From positions 1 to 44,213 of the forward strand of contig CALBPV010000008.1 of assembly GCA_937899265.1 (NCBI GenBank): a stretch of DNA of 44,213 bases, read 5' to 3'. This document shows positions 17,966 to 25,798 of this stretch, in pieces. Origin of the DNA: an uncultured Bacteroidales bacterium. Its GTDB lineage: Bacteria > Bacteroidota > Bacteroidia > Bacteroidales > UBA3663. Position numbers and translations under genes: made by a program. The notes beneath the pieces are model-generated. The model ran no database searches and was not told where the DNA came from. It worked only from the letters and a program-made list of their open reading frames with translations. The stretch's first letter is position 1; every line of letters starts with the position of its first letter.

Positions 17966-18379
17966 TCAGTCTGCCGAAGGCCTTGTAGCCAAGACCATGC
18001 GGAAATTGTTTCTTGTGGCAATGTCCAACACCCGCACCACTTCTTTGTAAGGCACGCTTTCGTCGGCATAGAGGGCCACATACATTTCGGGTGCCTGCTC
18101 GGCCACGCTTTGCAACCAGGGCGTGATTTCTTCAAACACGACAGAACTTTCGCGTTCATTGCCGAAAGCCACAAAATAGTGGAGCTCGGCATCTATCGTC
18201 ACGCGAGCCAGCGGTGTGGCCGAGGTCTGCTTCTGACTTTGGGGCAAAAGAACCTTGATGGCGTTGGGGAACACTACGGTGGAAGTGACCATGAAGAAAA
18301 TCAACAGCAAGAAGATGACATCCGTCATGGATGACATCGAGAATGCTGCCGACACTTTGTTTCTTCGTTTGAGAGCCAT
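17966..18379 (-). CDS. ExbD/TolR family biopolymer transport protein
   Basis: The 137-residue protein has the standard layout: a short cytosolic N-terminus (MALKRRNKVSAAFSMSSMTD), a single membrane helix with the essential Asp (MTDVIFLLLIFFMVTSTVV, Asp20) and a periplasmic domain. It starts three bases after the exbB stop, so translation is probably coupled. With ExbB it forms the proton-driven motor. Confidence 0.92.
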   Translation of the reverse strand: MALKRRNKVSAAFSMSSMTDVIFLLLIFFMVTSTVVFPNAIKVLLPQSQKQTSATPLARVTIDAELHYFVAFGNERESSVVFEEITPWLQSVAEQAPEMYVALYADESVPYKEVVRVLDIATRNNFRMVLATRPSAD

Positions 18380-18382
18380 ACC

Positions 18383-19111
18383 TTATCGGATTTTTTCGTT
18401 TGTTTCGACGAGGTCCATGAACTCGAGCGTCTTGGACTCCATCTCGTTGACCACACGGTCGAGAAGTGAATTGAGATAGTTGTAGGCAAACAGGGCGATA
18501 ATACCCACCACAAGGCCGGCCACTGTGGTCACGAGAGCTTGGTAGATACCGCCGGAGATGAGCGTGATATCGACGTTGCTGCCGGCATTGGCCATGTCGT
18601 AGAATGCCTGAATCATACCGGTGACCGTGCCGAGGAAGCCTATCATGGGCGCTCCCGAAGCCACTGTGGCCAACATGGTGAAACCTTTCTCCATCTGGGC
18701 CACCTGTACGTTGCCTACATTCTCTATGGCAGCCTGCACCTCCGAAGCCGGATGGCCGATGCGCATGATTCCTTTCTCAATCATCGCGGCGTATGGTGCG
18801 CGGGTCTGCCGGCAGACCTTGATGGCTGCATCCCGTTTTCCGTCCTCCAGGTATTCGCGAATACGGTCCATGAAGTACGGCGCATCTTTCTGCGCCTTGC
18901 GCAGGGCGATGAAACGTTCGACGAAGATATAGACGGCGATGACCGAAAGTAGGGCAATGGGTATCATAATCCACCCGCCGTTCAGCGTCATCTCCCACAG
19001 GGACAGACCCGATTCCTCGGGAGCAACGGTGGGCACAGCCGCTCCGGAAACGCTGTCCGATGCCTGCGGCATGGTAATCTGAAGGAACAAAGAAGTCAAT
19101 AAAGATGCCAT
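18383..19111 (-). CDS. MotA/TolQ/ExbB family proton channel protein
   Basis: The 242-residue protein has three membrane segments (about residues 45-67, 140-165 and 183-207) and the family motif in the second and third helices (GAPMIGFLGTVTGMIQAF, then IYQALVTTVAGLVVGIIALF). An extra N-terminal hydrophobic segment (MASLLTSLFLQITM) and Ser/Pro-rich linker precede the core. First gene of the exbB-exbD-tonB operon, with a TATCTTTG box at 19251-19258 about 140 bases upstream. Confidence 0.92.
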   Translation of the reverse strand: MASLLTSLFLQITMPQASDSVSGAAVPTVAPEESGLSLWEMTLNGGWIMIPIALLSVIAVYIFVERFIALRKAQKDAPYFMDRIREYLEDGKRDAAIKVCRQTRAPYAAMIEKGIMRIGHPASEVQAAIENVGNVQVAQMEKGFTMLATVASGAPMIGFLGTVTGMIQAFYDMANAGSNVDITLISGGIYQALVTTVAGLVVGIIALFAYNYLNSLLDRVVNEMESKTLEFMDLVETNEKIR

Positions 19112-19250
19112 ATTTGAATTGTAATTTATTGTAAAACCTGTAAATTTGAACCCGACCAGCGAAGTTTTATGCTGAAAAACTTGGATATTTCCAAAATAAT
19201 TCTCACCTTTGCAACCTGAATTCCAAAGATGCGTCCGGAAAAATTCGGTG

Positions 19251-19258
19251 CAAAGATA
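19251..19258 (-). promoter_or_regulatory. -7 box for the exbB-exbD-tonB operon
   Basis: TATCTTTG on the minus strand followed by CACC, in the gap between exbB and the divergent nadK. It predicts a leader of about 130 nt. Confidence 0.55.
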
Positions 19259-19311
19259 AGGAATTTATGCGACATTGTCGTCATTATTTTCTTAAAAAAA
19301 ATATAAAGCGA

Positions 19312-20115
19312 ATGAAAATTGCCATTTTTGGAGCTGCCAATCCCGAAGCTTCCCGCAAAATCGGGCAAATTCTGCAGGCCATACCCTCCGTTACTCTCCT
19401 CGCGTCCGACCGGTTGGACGAGGCGGAAATGGCCATCAGCGTGGGGGGCGACGGAACCTTCCTCCGGGCTGCTGCCGCCATCGGCGACAAAGGGATTCCG
19501 ATTCTGGGTGTCAACGCCGGACACTTGGGTTTCCTGACCGACATCTCGCTTGAAGAGAGTGAAACGGCCATGCCACTCATTCTGGCCGAGAAGAAATATA
19601 CTGTCGAAGAGCGTGCTCTGATTCAAGCTGAAATCACGGGTTACACGGAACCCTACAACCGCTTCGCCCTGAACGAGGTGGCCGTCCTGAAACGCGACCA
19701 GAGTTCAATGGTGTCGGTGACGCTGCGCGTCGATGGCGAAGTGCTCAATACCTACGATGCCGACGGCCTCTGCGTGGCCACGCCCACCGGCTCTACGGCC
19801 TACGCCATGAGTGCAGGCGGCCCGATTCTGGAACCTCATTCCAATTGTTTCGAAATCGTGGCCATCGCCCCCCATTCGCTCACCACCCGTCCGCTGGTCA
19901 TCAAAGACTCTGCGGTGCTGCATCTCTCGGTGGATTCTCGCAACGGACTTTATCTTGTGGCTCTCGATGGGGTGGCTGTCCCGCTCACCACCGGGTCGGA
20001 ACTGATTCTGACGAGGGCTCCGTTCCGCACCCGCGTTGTGCGTCGCAAAGGACACACCTTCTTCGACACGCTCCGGGCCAAACTGATGTGGGGACAGGGC
20101 GGTATCGCCCATTGA
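19312..20115 (+). CDS. nadK: NAD kinase
   Basis: NAD kinase makes NADP from NAD with ATP or polyphosphate. The start at 19312 (MKIAIFGAANPEASRKI) gives 267 residues; the upstream frame adds an unlikely basic extension. Diagnostic motifs are GGDGTFLRA (residues 45-53, with catalytic Asp47), NEVAVLKRD and CVATPTGSTAYAMSAGGPIL. It is divergent from the exbB operon and converges with rluA. Confidence 0.95.
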   Translation: MKIAIFGAANPEASRKIGQILQAIPSVTLLASDRLDEAEMAISVGGDGTFLRAAAAIGDKGIPILGVNAGHLGFLTDISLEESETAMPLILAEKKYTVEERALIQAEITGYTEPYNRFALNEVAVLKRDQSSMVSVTLRVDGEVLNTYDADGLCVATPTGSTAYAMSAGGPILEPHSNCFEIVAIAPHSLTTRPLVIKDSAVLHLSVDSRNGLYLVALDGVAVPLTTGSELILTRAPFRTRVVRRKGHTFFDTLRAKLMWGQGGIAH

Positions 20116-20125
20116 GCACACCCGA

Positions 20126-20827
20126 CTAACCCTCATCCCGGATTGCCGCAGTCAGCGCCTGCCAGAGATTGTCGTCGGGCACAGGAGCCTCTATGGTGAT
20201 TTCCTCGTGCGAAACAGGGTGCACAAAATTCACACGGCGCGCATGGAGGGAAATGCCGCCGTCGGGATTGCTGCGAGGAGCCCCGTACTTGAGATCCCCC
20301 TTGATGGGCAAACCGATGTGGGCAAGCTGACAGCGAATCTGATGATGCCGTCCCGTGAACAGTTGCACCTCCAGAAGGGCGTATCTTTCCGTTGCCGCCA
20401 GCACTTGATAGCGCAAACGGGCCTCCTTGGCATCCGGACGGGGTGCATCAAAGGCAAACGACCGGTTTTGGGCCTCTCGGCGCACCAACCAGTGTTTGAG
20501 CTCCTGCTCCTGCGGGAGTTCTTTGTTTTGTGCCCGGACATTGGGCACAATGGCCCAGTACGTCTTGTGGACCTCTCCGTTGGCAAACATGCGGTTCAGG
20601 CGTTCCAGCGCTTTGGATGTCTTGGCAAAGAGAACAATGCCGGTCGTGGGGCGGTCCAAGCGGTGTGTGACACCCAAGAAGACATTCCCGGGCTTGGCGT
20701 CACGCTCCTTGATGTGACGCTTGAGCGTCTCCGAGAGCGGTTCGTCGCCGGTCTTGTCCCCCTGAACGATTTCGTGGCAGTTTTTCGAAACTGCCACGAT
20801 GTGATTGTCTTCGTATAGGATTTCCAT
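20126..20827 (-). CDS. RluA-family pseudouridine synthase
   Basis: The 233-residue protein starts at the ATG at 20827 (MEILYEDNHIVAVSKN), which overlaps the fabG stop as TAATG and so suggests translational coupling. The longer upstream frame runs inside fabG and is not used. The catalytic motif THRLDRPTTGIVLFAKTSKA holds the Asp that attacks the uridine. GRHHQIRCQLAHIGLPIKGD is the conserved C-terminal motif. There is no N-terminal S4 domain, so this is a short RluA-type enzyme; whether its target is rRNA or tRNA cannot be told. Confidence 0.9.
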   Translation of the reverse strand: MEILYEDNHIVAVSKNCHEIVQGDKTGDEPLSETLKRHIKERDAKPGNVFLGVTHRLDRPTTGIVLFAKTSKALERLNRMFANGEVHKTYWAIVPNVRAQNKELPQEQELKHWLVRREAQNRSFAFDAPRPDAKEARLRYQVLAATERYALLEVQLFTGRHHQIRCQLAHIGLPIKGDLKYGAPRSNPDGGISLHARRVNFVHPVSHEEITIEAPVPDDNLWQALTAAIRDEG

Positions 20828-21573
20828 TACATGTTCATGCCGCCGTCCACCTGGATGACCTGTCCGGTGACATAGCTGGAGAGGTCGGAGGCCAGGAATA
20901 CAGCCACATCGGCAATATCCTCGGGCTTGCCGCCGCGACGGGCGGGAATCTTGGTCATCCACTCGGCACGTACCTCCTCGGGGAGCTGGGCCGTCATGGC
21001 CGTCTCGATGAAACCGGGAGCGATGGCATTGGCACGGATTCCCTTGGGACCCATCTCCTGAGCCACACTCTTGGCGAGGGCGATGAGACCGGCCTTCGAA
21101 GAGGCGTAGTTGGCCTGACCGGCGTTACCGTGAACACCTACCACCGAAGCCATGTTGATGATACGGCCGTCTCGCTGACGCAACATGATGGGGAGACAGG
21201 CATGGATGAAATTGAACGCCGACTTGAGATTCACGTTGATGACAGCATCCCACTGTGCCTCCGTCATGCGGAGCATCAGACCGTCCTTGGTGATGCCGGC
21301 ATTGTTGATGAGGATATCAATGTGTCCGAAGTCGTTCTTCACCTCGGCAACCACACGTTCGGTGTCGGCAAAATCTGCCGCATTGGAGGCATAACCCTTG
21401 GCCTGAACACCCAGAGCTGCAATTTCATTCTGCGTCGCCTGTCCGTTCTCGTCAATCACGAGGTCGGTGAATGCGATAGCTGCACCTTCGGCAGCGAACT
21501 TGAGGGCAATGGCTTTGCCAATGCCGCGTGCTGCGCCCGTAATCAGGGCGACTTTTCCTTCGAGAAGTTTCAT
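20827..21573 (-). CDS. fabG: 3-oxoacyl-[acyl-carrier-protein] reductase
   Basis: This short-chain dehydrogenase reduces beta-ketoacyl-ACP with NADPH in fatty acid elongation. The 248 residues show the cofactor motif TGAARGIGKAIA (13-24), NNAG (90-93), and the catalytic residues Asn114, Ser143 (MASVVG), Tyr156 and Lys160 (YASSKAG). The end (SYVTGQVIQVDGGMNM) is typical of FabG. It lies four bases after the TetR gene and overlaps rluA, so the three form one operon. Confidence 0.93.
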   Translation of the reverse strand: MKLLEGKVALITGAARGIGKAIALKFAAEGAAIAFTDLVIDENGQATQNEIAALGVQAKGYASNAADFADTERVVAEVKNDFGHIDILINNAGITKDGLMLRMTEAQWDAVINVNLKSAFNFIHACLPIMLRQRDGRIINMASVVGVHGNAGQANYASSKAGLIALAKSVAQEMGPKGIRANAIAPGFIETAMTAQLPEEVRAEWMTKIPARRGGKPEDIADVAVFLASDLSSYVTGQVIQVDGGMNM

Positions 21574-21577
21574 TCGT

Positions 21578-22192
21578 TTAGTTATTTAGGATTAAGTCAT
21601 TGACATATCGTTGCTTGCGCACAATACCTTGGAATATCATCTTGAAGATGCTTTCACGCAGGCGCGACGTGGAAACGCCCAGATTCGTGAACTGTCCGCG
21701 GATGTTGGGAATGTCCAGACCGCGGAGCGAATAATGGATGGTGACGGCCACTACCGATGCATTGTCGATATCGAAAATACCCTGCTCAATGCCCTCCTGA
21801 AGTATGCTCCGAAGAATGGCCAACTCCCGGCTGTCAAGTCGGCGACGGGCGTGCTCCAACTGAATCACGTTGCGGAAGAACTCGGCTCTGAGCGTACCGT
21901 TCCTGACAACGGATTCCTTCACTTGGTCGAGACGGTTGACGATGTAGAGCTTGAGTTTTTCGTCGGCAGGTATCTGTCGCGGCAGAATTTCCTCGATGCG
22001 TTCGATGAGGCGGCTCACCTCCGTATCGATCACCGCCAAGAAGATTTCGGTCTTCGAACGGAAATAGGTGTAAAGCGTGCGGCGCCCCTTCCCGGAGCGT
22101 TCCGCGATTTCGTACATCGTCGTCGCATCGAAACCCTGACTTACGAAAAGTTTGCGGGCCACCTCTATGAGTTCAGCACGAGTGTTTGCCAT
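21578..22192 (-). CDS. TetR/AcrR family transcriptional regulator
   Basis: The start at 22192 (MANTRAELIEVARKLFVSQG) fits the usual TetR N-terminus, giving 204 residues; an in-frame ATG seven codons upstream is possible. The helix-turn-helix is at about residues 20-48 (TTMYEIAERSGKGRRTLYTY followed by FRSKTEIF). The C-terminal ligand domain is divergent. It leads the operon with fabG four bases away, and a palindrome (22202-22219) sits between its promoter and start, so it probably represses its own operon. A fatty-acid-related ligand is a reasonable guess from fabG only. Confidence 0.88.
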   Translation of the reverse strand: MANTRAELIEVARKLFVSQGFDATTMYEIAERSGKGRRTLYTYFRSKTEIFLAVIDTEVSRLIERIEEILPRQIPADEKLKLYIVNRLDQVKESVVRNGTLRAEFFRNVIQLEHARRRLDSRELAILRSILQEGIEQGIFDIDNASVVAVTIHYSLRGLDIPNIRGQFTNLGVSTSRLRESIFKMIFQGIVRKQRYVNDLILNN

Positions 22193-22201
22193 TCTGCATT
22201 G

Positions 22202-22219
22202 CACAATTTTCAAATTGTG
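22202..22219. promoter_or_regulatory. Candidate operator for the TetR regulator
   Basis: Perfect 8-bp inverted repeat CACAATTT-TC-AAATTGTG. It lies just downstream of the -7 box at 22222-22229, at the expected transcript start, where a bound repressor would block transcription. Confidence 0.5.
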
Positions 22220-22221
22220 TG

Positions 22222-22229
22222 CAAAGATA
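22222..22229 (-). promoter_or_regulatory. -7 box for tetR-fabG-rluA
   Basis: TATCTTTG on the minus strand followed by CACACAATTT, which runs straight into the palindrome. No clear -33 element. Confidence 0.55.
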
Positions 22230-22352
22230 CAAATTCCTTTTAAATTAACGACTACTTTTGCAAAAAAATCACTTTTTTGAGCCCTTTTTTTGCCAAATTT
22301 TTGTCAAATGACACTAAAATGAACGATTTTTAGAAATTTTCGCATTAAAAAG

Positions 22353-22383
22353 TTGCTTATGTGAAAATAAATGCGTACTTTTG
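22353..22383 (+). promoter_or_regulatory. Promoter of the glycogen block
   Basis: TTG (22353-22355) and TACTTTTG (22376-22383) with 20 bases between. Predicted start near 22390, giving a leader of about 20 nt before the debranching-enzyme ATG at 22409. Confidence 0.65.
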
Positions 22384-22408
22384 CACATCTAACTAATTGT
22401 AATAGAAC

Positions 22409-24457
22409 ATGAGTTATCTCAAATTTGACAAAACCTTGCTTACCAATCTGGAGCAAAGCTTGGATATAGAGTACCTCCGCACGAACCGTAGCGGTGCGTA
22501 TTCTTGCACAAGCATCACGGATTGTAACACAAGAAAGTATCATGGACTGCTGGTGACACCCATCCCCGAGCTCGACAACGACAACCATGTCCTCCTCTCG
22601 ACGCTCGACGAGACCGTCATTCAGCACGGTGCCGAATTCAACTTGGGTATCCACAAGTATCAAGGGGACACCTTTGCGCCTCGTGGACACAAGTACATCC
22701 GTGAATTCGACTGTGAGTTGATTTCCAAAAAGACCTATCGTGTGGGCGGTGTGATTCTCACCAAGGAGAGTTTCCTCCAGCACGATATGCCTCGTGTCCT
22801 CATCCGCTACACGCTCGTGGATGCCCATTCGGAGACGACGCTGCGTCTGCGTCCCCAGCTTGCTTTCCGCAACGTGAACGCGCTTACCAACCGCAACACT
22901 GCCATCAACTACTCCTACGAGGAAGTGCCCGGCGGTGTGACGGCGTGTCTCTACAAGGGGTATCCCACCCTTTACATGCAGGTCAGCAAGGAGGCCGAGT
23001 TCTTCTCTGCCCCCGACTGGAACATGGGTGTCGAATATCCCCGTGAACAGGTGCGCGGATATGCCTACAAGGAAGACCTCTACATGCCCGGCTACTTCGA
23101 AATGAAGATACGCAAAGGCGAGAGCATCGTCTTTGCCGCCGGCATCAAAGAAGCCGACCCCAAACAACTCAAGAACCTCTTCACCCGCGAGCTGAAACTG
23201 CGCGTGGCACGCACTTCGTTCTTCAACTGCCTCAAGATTTCTGCCCAAAGCTCCATCATCGAGCGCAAGGGCAAGGACTACATCATCGCAGGCTATCCCT
23301 GGTTCAGGGTACGCGCTCGCGACACATTTATCGCACTGCCAGGTTCGACTCTCGTCATCGGCGACAAGGCCGAATTCGAAAAGGTGATGGCCACCGCCGC
23401 CGATGCCCTCCGCCATCAGATGGAAGACCCCGACTACGAGGACAAGGTCATTCAGGAACTTTCCGACCCCGACATCCCCTTGTGGGCCACATGGGCCATC
23501 CAGCAGTATGCCCACTATGTTTCGACAGAAGAGGCTGCCGCCAAATACGGCGCTCTGCTGCGCGACATTCTCACCTACATCATCGACGACCATTCTCCCC
23601 TGCTCTCCGTACAGGAAAACGGACTCCTCTATGCCGATGGCGAAGACGCTGCCATCACATGGATGAACGCCACCGAAGCAGGCCGTTCCGTCACGCCCCG
23701 CACCGGATACATCGTGGAATTCAACGCCCTTTGGTACAATGCCCTCAAGTTTACGCTCCAGCTCATGGACGAGCAGCCCGCGCTGATGTTCAAGGACGAC
23801 GAAGACCGCGAGGTCGAGAAACATCATCTGCAGCGTCTCTGCGAGTTGTACGAAGGCTCCTTCGCCAAGACGTTCACCGCTCAGGGCGGATATCTCTACG
23901 ACTATGTGACAGAAGGCTATTCCGACCCCGACGTGCGTCCCAACCAGATTTTCGCCCTCTCGCTCCAATACACACCGCTCTCGAAGCCTCAGCGCAAAGC
24001 AGCCCTCGACATGGTGACCAAGGAACTCCTGACCCCAAAGGGAATCCGTTCCCTCACGCCCAATGCCGGACGCTATCGTCCCAACTACTGGGGCAATGCC
24101 ACCGAACGCAACTACGCCTACCACAACGGTGCCGTGTGGCCATGGCTCCTCGGCGCCTACACCGAAGCCTACCTCAAGGTATTCACCCGTTCGGGCATTG
24201 CGTTCATCAAGCGCCGTCTCCAGAGCTACGAGGAGGAAATGTCGCGCCACTGCATCGGAACCCTCTCCGAGGTCTATGACGGCAACCCGCCCTTCCGCGG
24301 ACACGGTGCCATGATGCTCTCCATCAACCAGGCCGAGGTGCTTCGCGCCATCGACGTGGTCGAAAAGTATGTGCCCGAGCCCGACCTTCGCACCGCCGAG
24401 GACTTTGTCAACACTGAACTGACACCCGAGCAGCAACAACAGCAACAACAACAATAA
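22409..24457 (+). CDS. Glycogen debranching enzyme (amylo-alpha-1,6-glucosidase, GH133 type)
   Basis: The 682-residue protein removes alpha-1,6 branch glucose from glycogen. The N-terminal GDE domain (about 10-230) begins DIEYLRTNRSGAYSCTSITD and NTRKYHGLLV; the catalytic (alpha/alpha)6 part includes WFRVRARDTFIALPG (Asp305) and ATERNYAYHNGAVWPWL. It is first of three close genes (gaps 23 and 49 bases) with a glycosyltransferase and a GH57 enzyme, the standard Bacteroidales glycogen/alpha-glucan set. The C-terminus is odd: after LTPEQ come eight or so Gln codons made of CAG/CAA repeats, a tract prone to slippage. Confidence 0.92.
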   Translation: MSYLKFDKTLLTNLEQSLDIEYLRTNRSGAYSCTSITDCNTRKYHGLLVTPIPELDNDNHVLLSTLDETVIQHGAEFNLGIHKYQGDTFAPRGHKYIREFDCELISKKTYRVGGVILTKESFLQHDMPRVLIRYTLVDAHSETTLRLRPQLAFRNVNALTNRNTAINYSYEEVPGGVTACLYKGYPTLYMQVSKEAEFFSAPDWNMGVEYPREQVRGYAYKEDLYMPGYFEMKIRKGESIVFAAGIKEADPKQLKNLFTRELKLRVARTSFFNCLKISAQSSIIERKGKDYIIAGYPWFRVRARDTFIALPGSTLVIGDKAEFEKVMATAADALRHQMEDPDYEDKVIQELSDPDIPLWATWAIQQYAHYVSTEEAAAKYGALLRDILTYIIDDHSPLLSVQENGLLYADGEDAAITWMNATEAGRSVTPRTGYIVEFNALWYNALKFTLQLMDEQPALMFKDDEDREVEKHHLQRLCELYEGSFAKTFTAQGGYLYDYVTEGYSDPDVRPNQIFALSLQYTPLSKPQRKAALDMVTKELLTPKGIRSLTPNAGRYRPNYWGNATERNYAYHNGAVWPWLLGAYTEAYLKVFTRSGIAFIKRRLQSYEEEMSRHCIGTLSEVYDGNPPFRGHGAMMLSINQAEVLRAIDVVEKYVPEPDLRTAEDFVNTELTPEQQQQQQQQ

Positions 24458-24480
24458 CACATTATTATATATATAATAGT

Positions 24481-25749
24481 ATGAAAGCATTAATGTTTGG
24501 CTGGGAATGGCCTCCTCATATCCTCGGAGGTCTCGGGCCCGCATCCTACGGCATCGCACGCGGTGTTGTCAATGCAGGCTGTGAAGTCACTTTCGTGATT
24601 CCCAAGCCACAAGGAGACGAGAAGAAAGACTTTCTCCACATCATAGGCGCTACCAATACACCCGTTGTTTGGAGAGATGTCGATTGGGATTACGTCCAGA
24701 AACGCTTCGGCTACTGTATGGACCCGCAGGAATACTACGACCTGCGCAACCATATCTATGCCGATTTCAGCAACATGTACGTCAACGACATGGGCTGTAT
24801 CGAATTCTCGGGACGCTATCCGCAGAACATCCTGGAGGAAATCAACAACTACTCGATTGTAGCCGGTGTGATTGCCCGCAAGGAGAGTTTTGACATTATC
24901 CACGCTCACGACTGGCTCACCTATCCTGCCGGCATCCACGCCAAGCAGGTGTCCGGCAAGCCGCTCTGCATCCACGTGCACGCCACCGAGTACGACCGTA
25001 CACGCGGCAACTGCAACGACGATGACCCGACCTATATGATTGAACGCGACGGCATGAACCATGCCGACCTCATCATGTGCGTTTCGGAACTCACTCGCCG
25101 CACCGTCATCGAGAAGTATCACCAGGATCCCCGCAAGGTTATCGCCATGCACAACGCCGTCGATCCTCTCTCGCCCGATATCGTCAACGCTCCCGTCAAA
25201 CGCGGCACCGACGAGAAAGTCATCACTTTCCTGGGACGTATCACGGCTCAGAAGGGCTGCGAGTTCTTCGTCGAGGCTGCGGCACGCTGCCTTTGGAAAG
25301 CGCCCAATGCCCGCGTCGTGATGGCCGGTTCGGGCGACCTCATGGAGCCTATGATACGGCTCGTGGCCCAAAAGGGACTGGCCGACCGCTTCCATTTCAC
25401 CGGCTTCCTGCGCGGCAAGCAGGTCTATGAAATGTTCAAGGCGAGCGACGTCTATGTGATGCCCTCCGTCTCCGAGCCTTTCGGCATCTCGCCCCTCGAA
25501 GCCATGGAATGCGGCTGTCCCGCCATCATCTCCAAGCAGTCGGGATGCGGCGAAATACTCAGCAACTGCATCAAGTGCGACTTCTGGGACATCGATGCTA
25601 TGGCCGACGCCATGTACAGCCTCATCACCTATCCCGAACTCCACCGTTACCTCCAGGAGGAAGGCCGCAAAGAGGTGGCCGAAATCACATGGGAGAAGGT
25701 GGGTCAGCGCGTTGTCGATGCCTACAAGAGAGTGCTCGGCTGGAGCTGA
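24481..25749 (+). CDS. Glycosyltransferase, glycogen synthase-like (GT4/GT5 fold)
   Basis: The 422-residue GT-B enzyme starts MKALMFGWEWPPHILGGLGP, the glycine-rich donor-binding loop of starch/glycogen synthase relatives. Other motifs are IIHAHDWLTYPAGIHAKQVS, ITFLGRITAQKGCEFFVEAA, and the E-x7-E donor motif SEPFGISPLEAMECGCPAI. No signal or membrane segment, so cytosolic. Placed between a debranching enzyme and a GH57 enzyme, it probably extends alpha-1,4-glucan from a nucleotide-sugar donor; donor identity (UDP- or ADP-glucose) cannot be read. Confidence 0.88.
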   Translation: MKALMFGWEWPPHILGGLGPASYGIARGVVNAGCEVTFVIPKPQGDEKKDFLHIIGATNTPVVWRDVDWDYVQKRFGYCMDPQEYYDLRNHIYADFSNMYVNDMGCIEFSGRYPQNILEEINNYSIVAGVIARKESFDIIHAHDWLTYPAGIHAKQVSGKPLCIHVHATEYDRTRGNCNDDDPTYMIERDGMNHADLIMCVSELTRRTVIEKYHQDPRKVIAMHNAVDPLSPDIVNAPVKRGTDEKVITFLGRITAQKGCEFFVEAAARCLWKAPNARVVMAGSGDLMEPMIRLVAQKGLADRFHFTGFLRGKQVYEMFKASDVYVMPSVSEPFGISPLEAMECGCPAIISKQSGCGEILSNCIKCDFWDIDAMADAMYSLITYPELHRYLQEEGRKEVAEITWEKVGQRVVDAYKRVLGWS

Positions 25750-25798
25750 CCGTCCGGACTATCTACCTGTCTATTAATATAAAAACAAGATATCGATT

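Noticed and set aside
20828..20962. 45-codon N-terminal extension of the RluA-type protein
   Set aside because: It lies wholly inside fabG, is Arg/Gly/Cys-rich and unlike RluA N-termini; the ATG at 20827 fits the TAATG coupling.
22304..24559. 751-codon antisense ORF over the debranching enzyme
   Set aside because: It reads a poly-Leu start from the CAG/CAA tract and has no domain; the plus strand gene is well supported.
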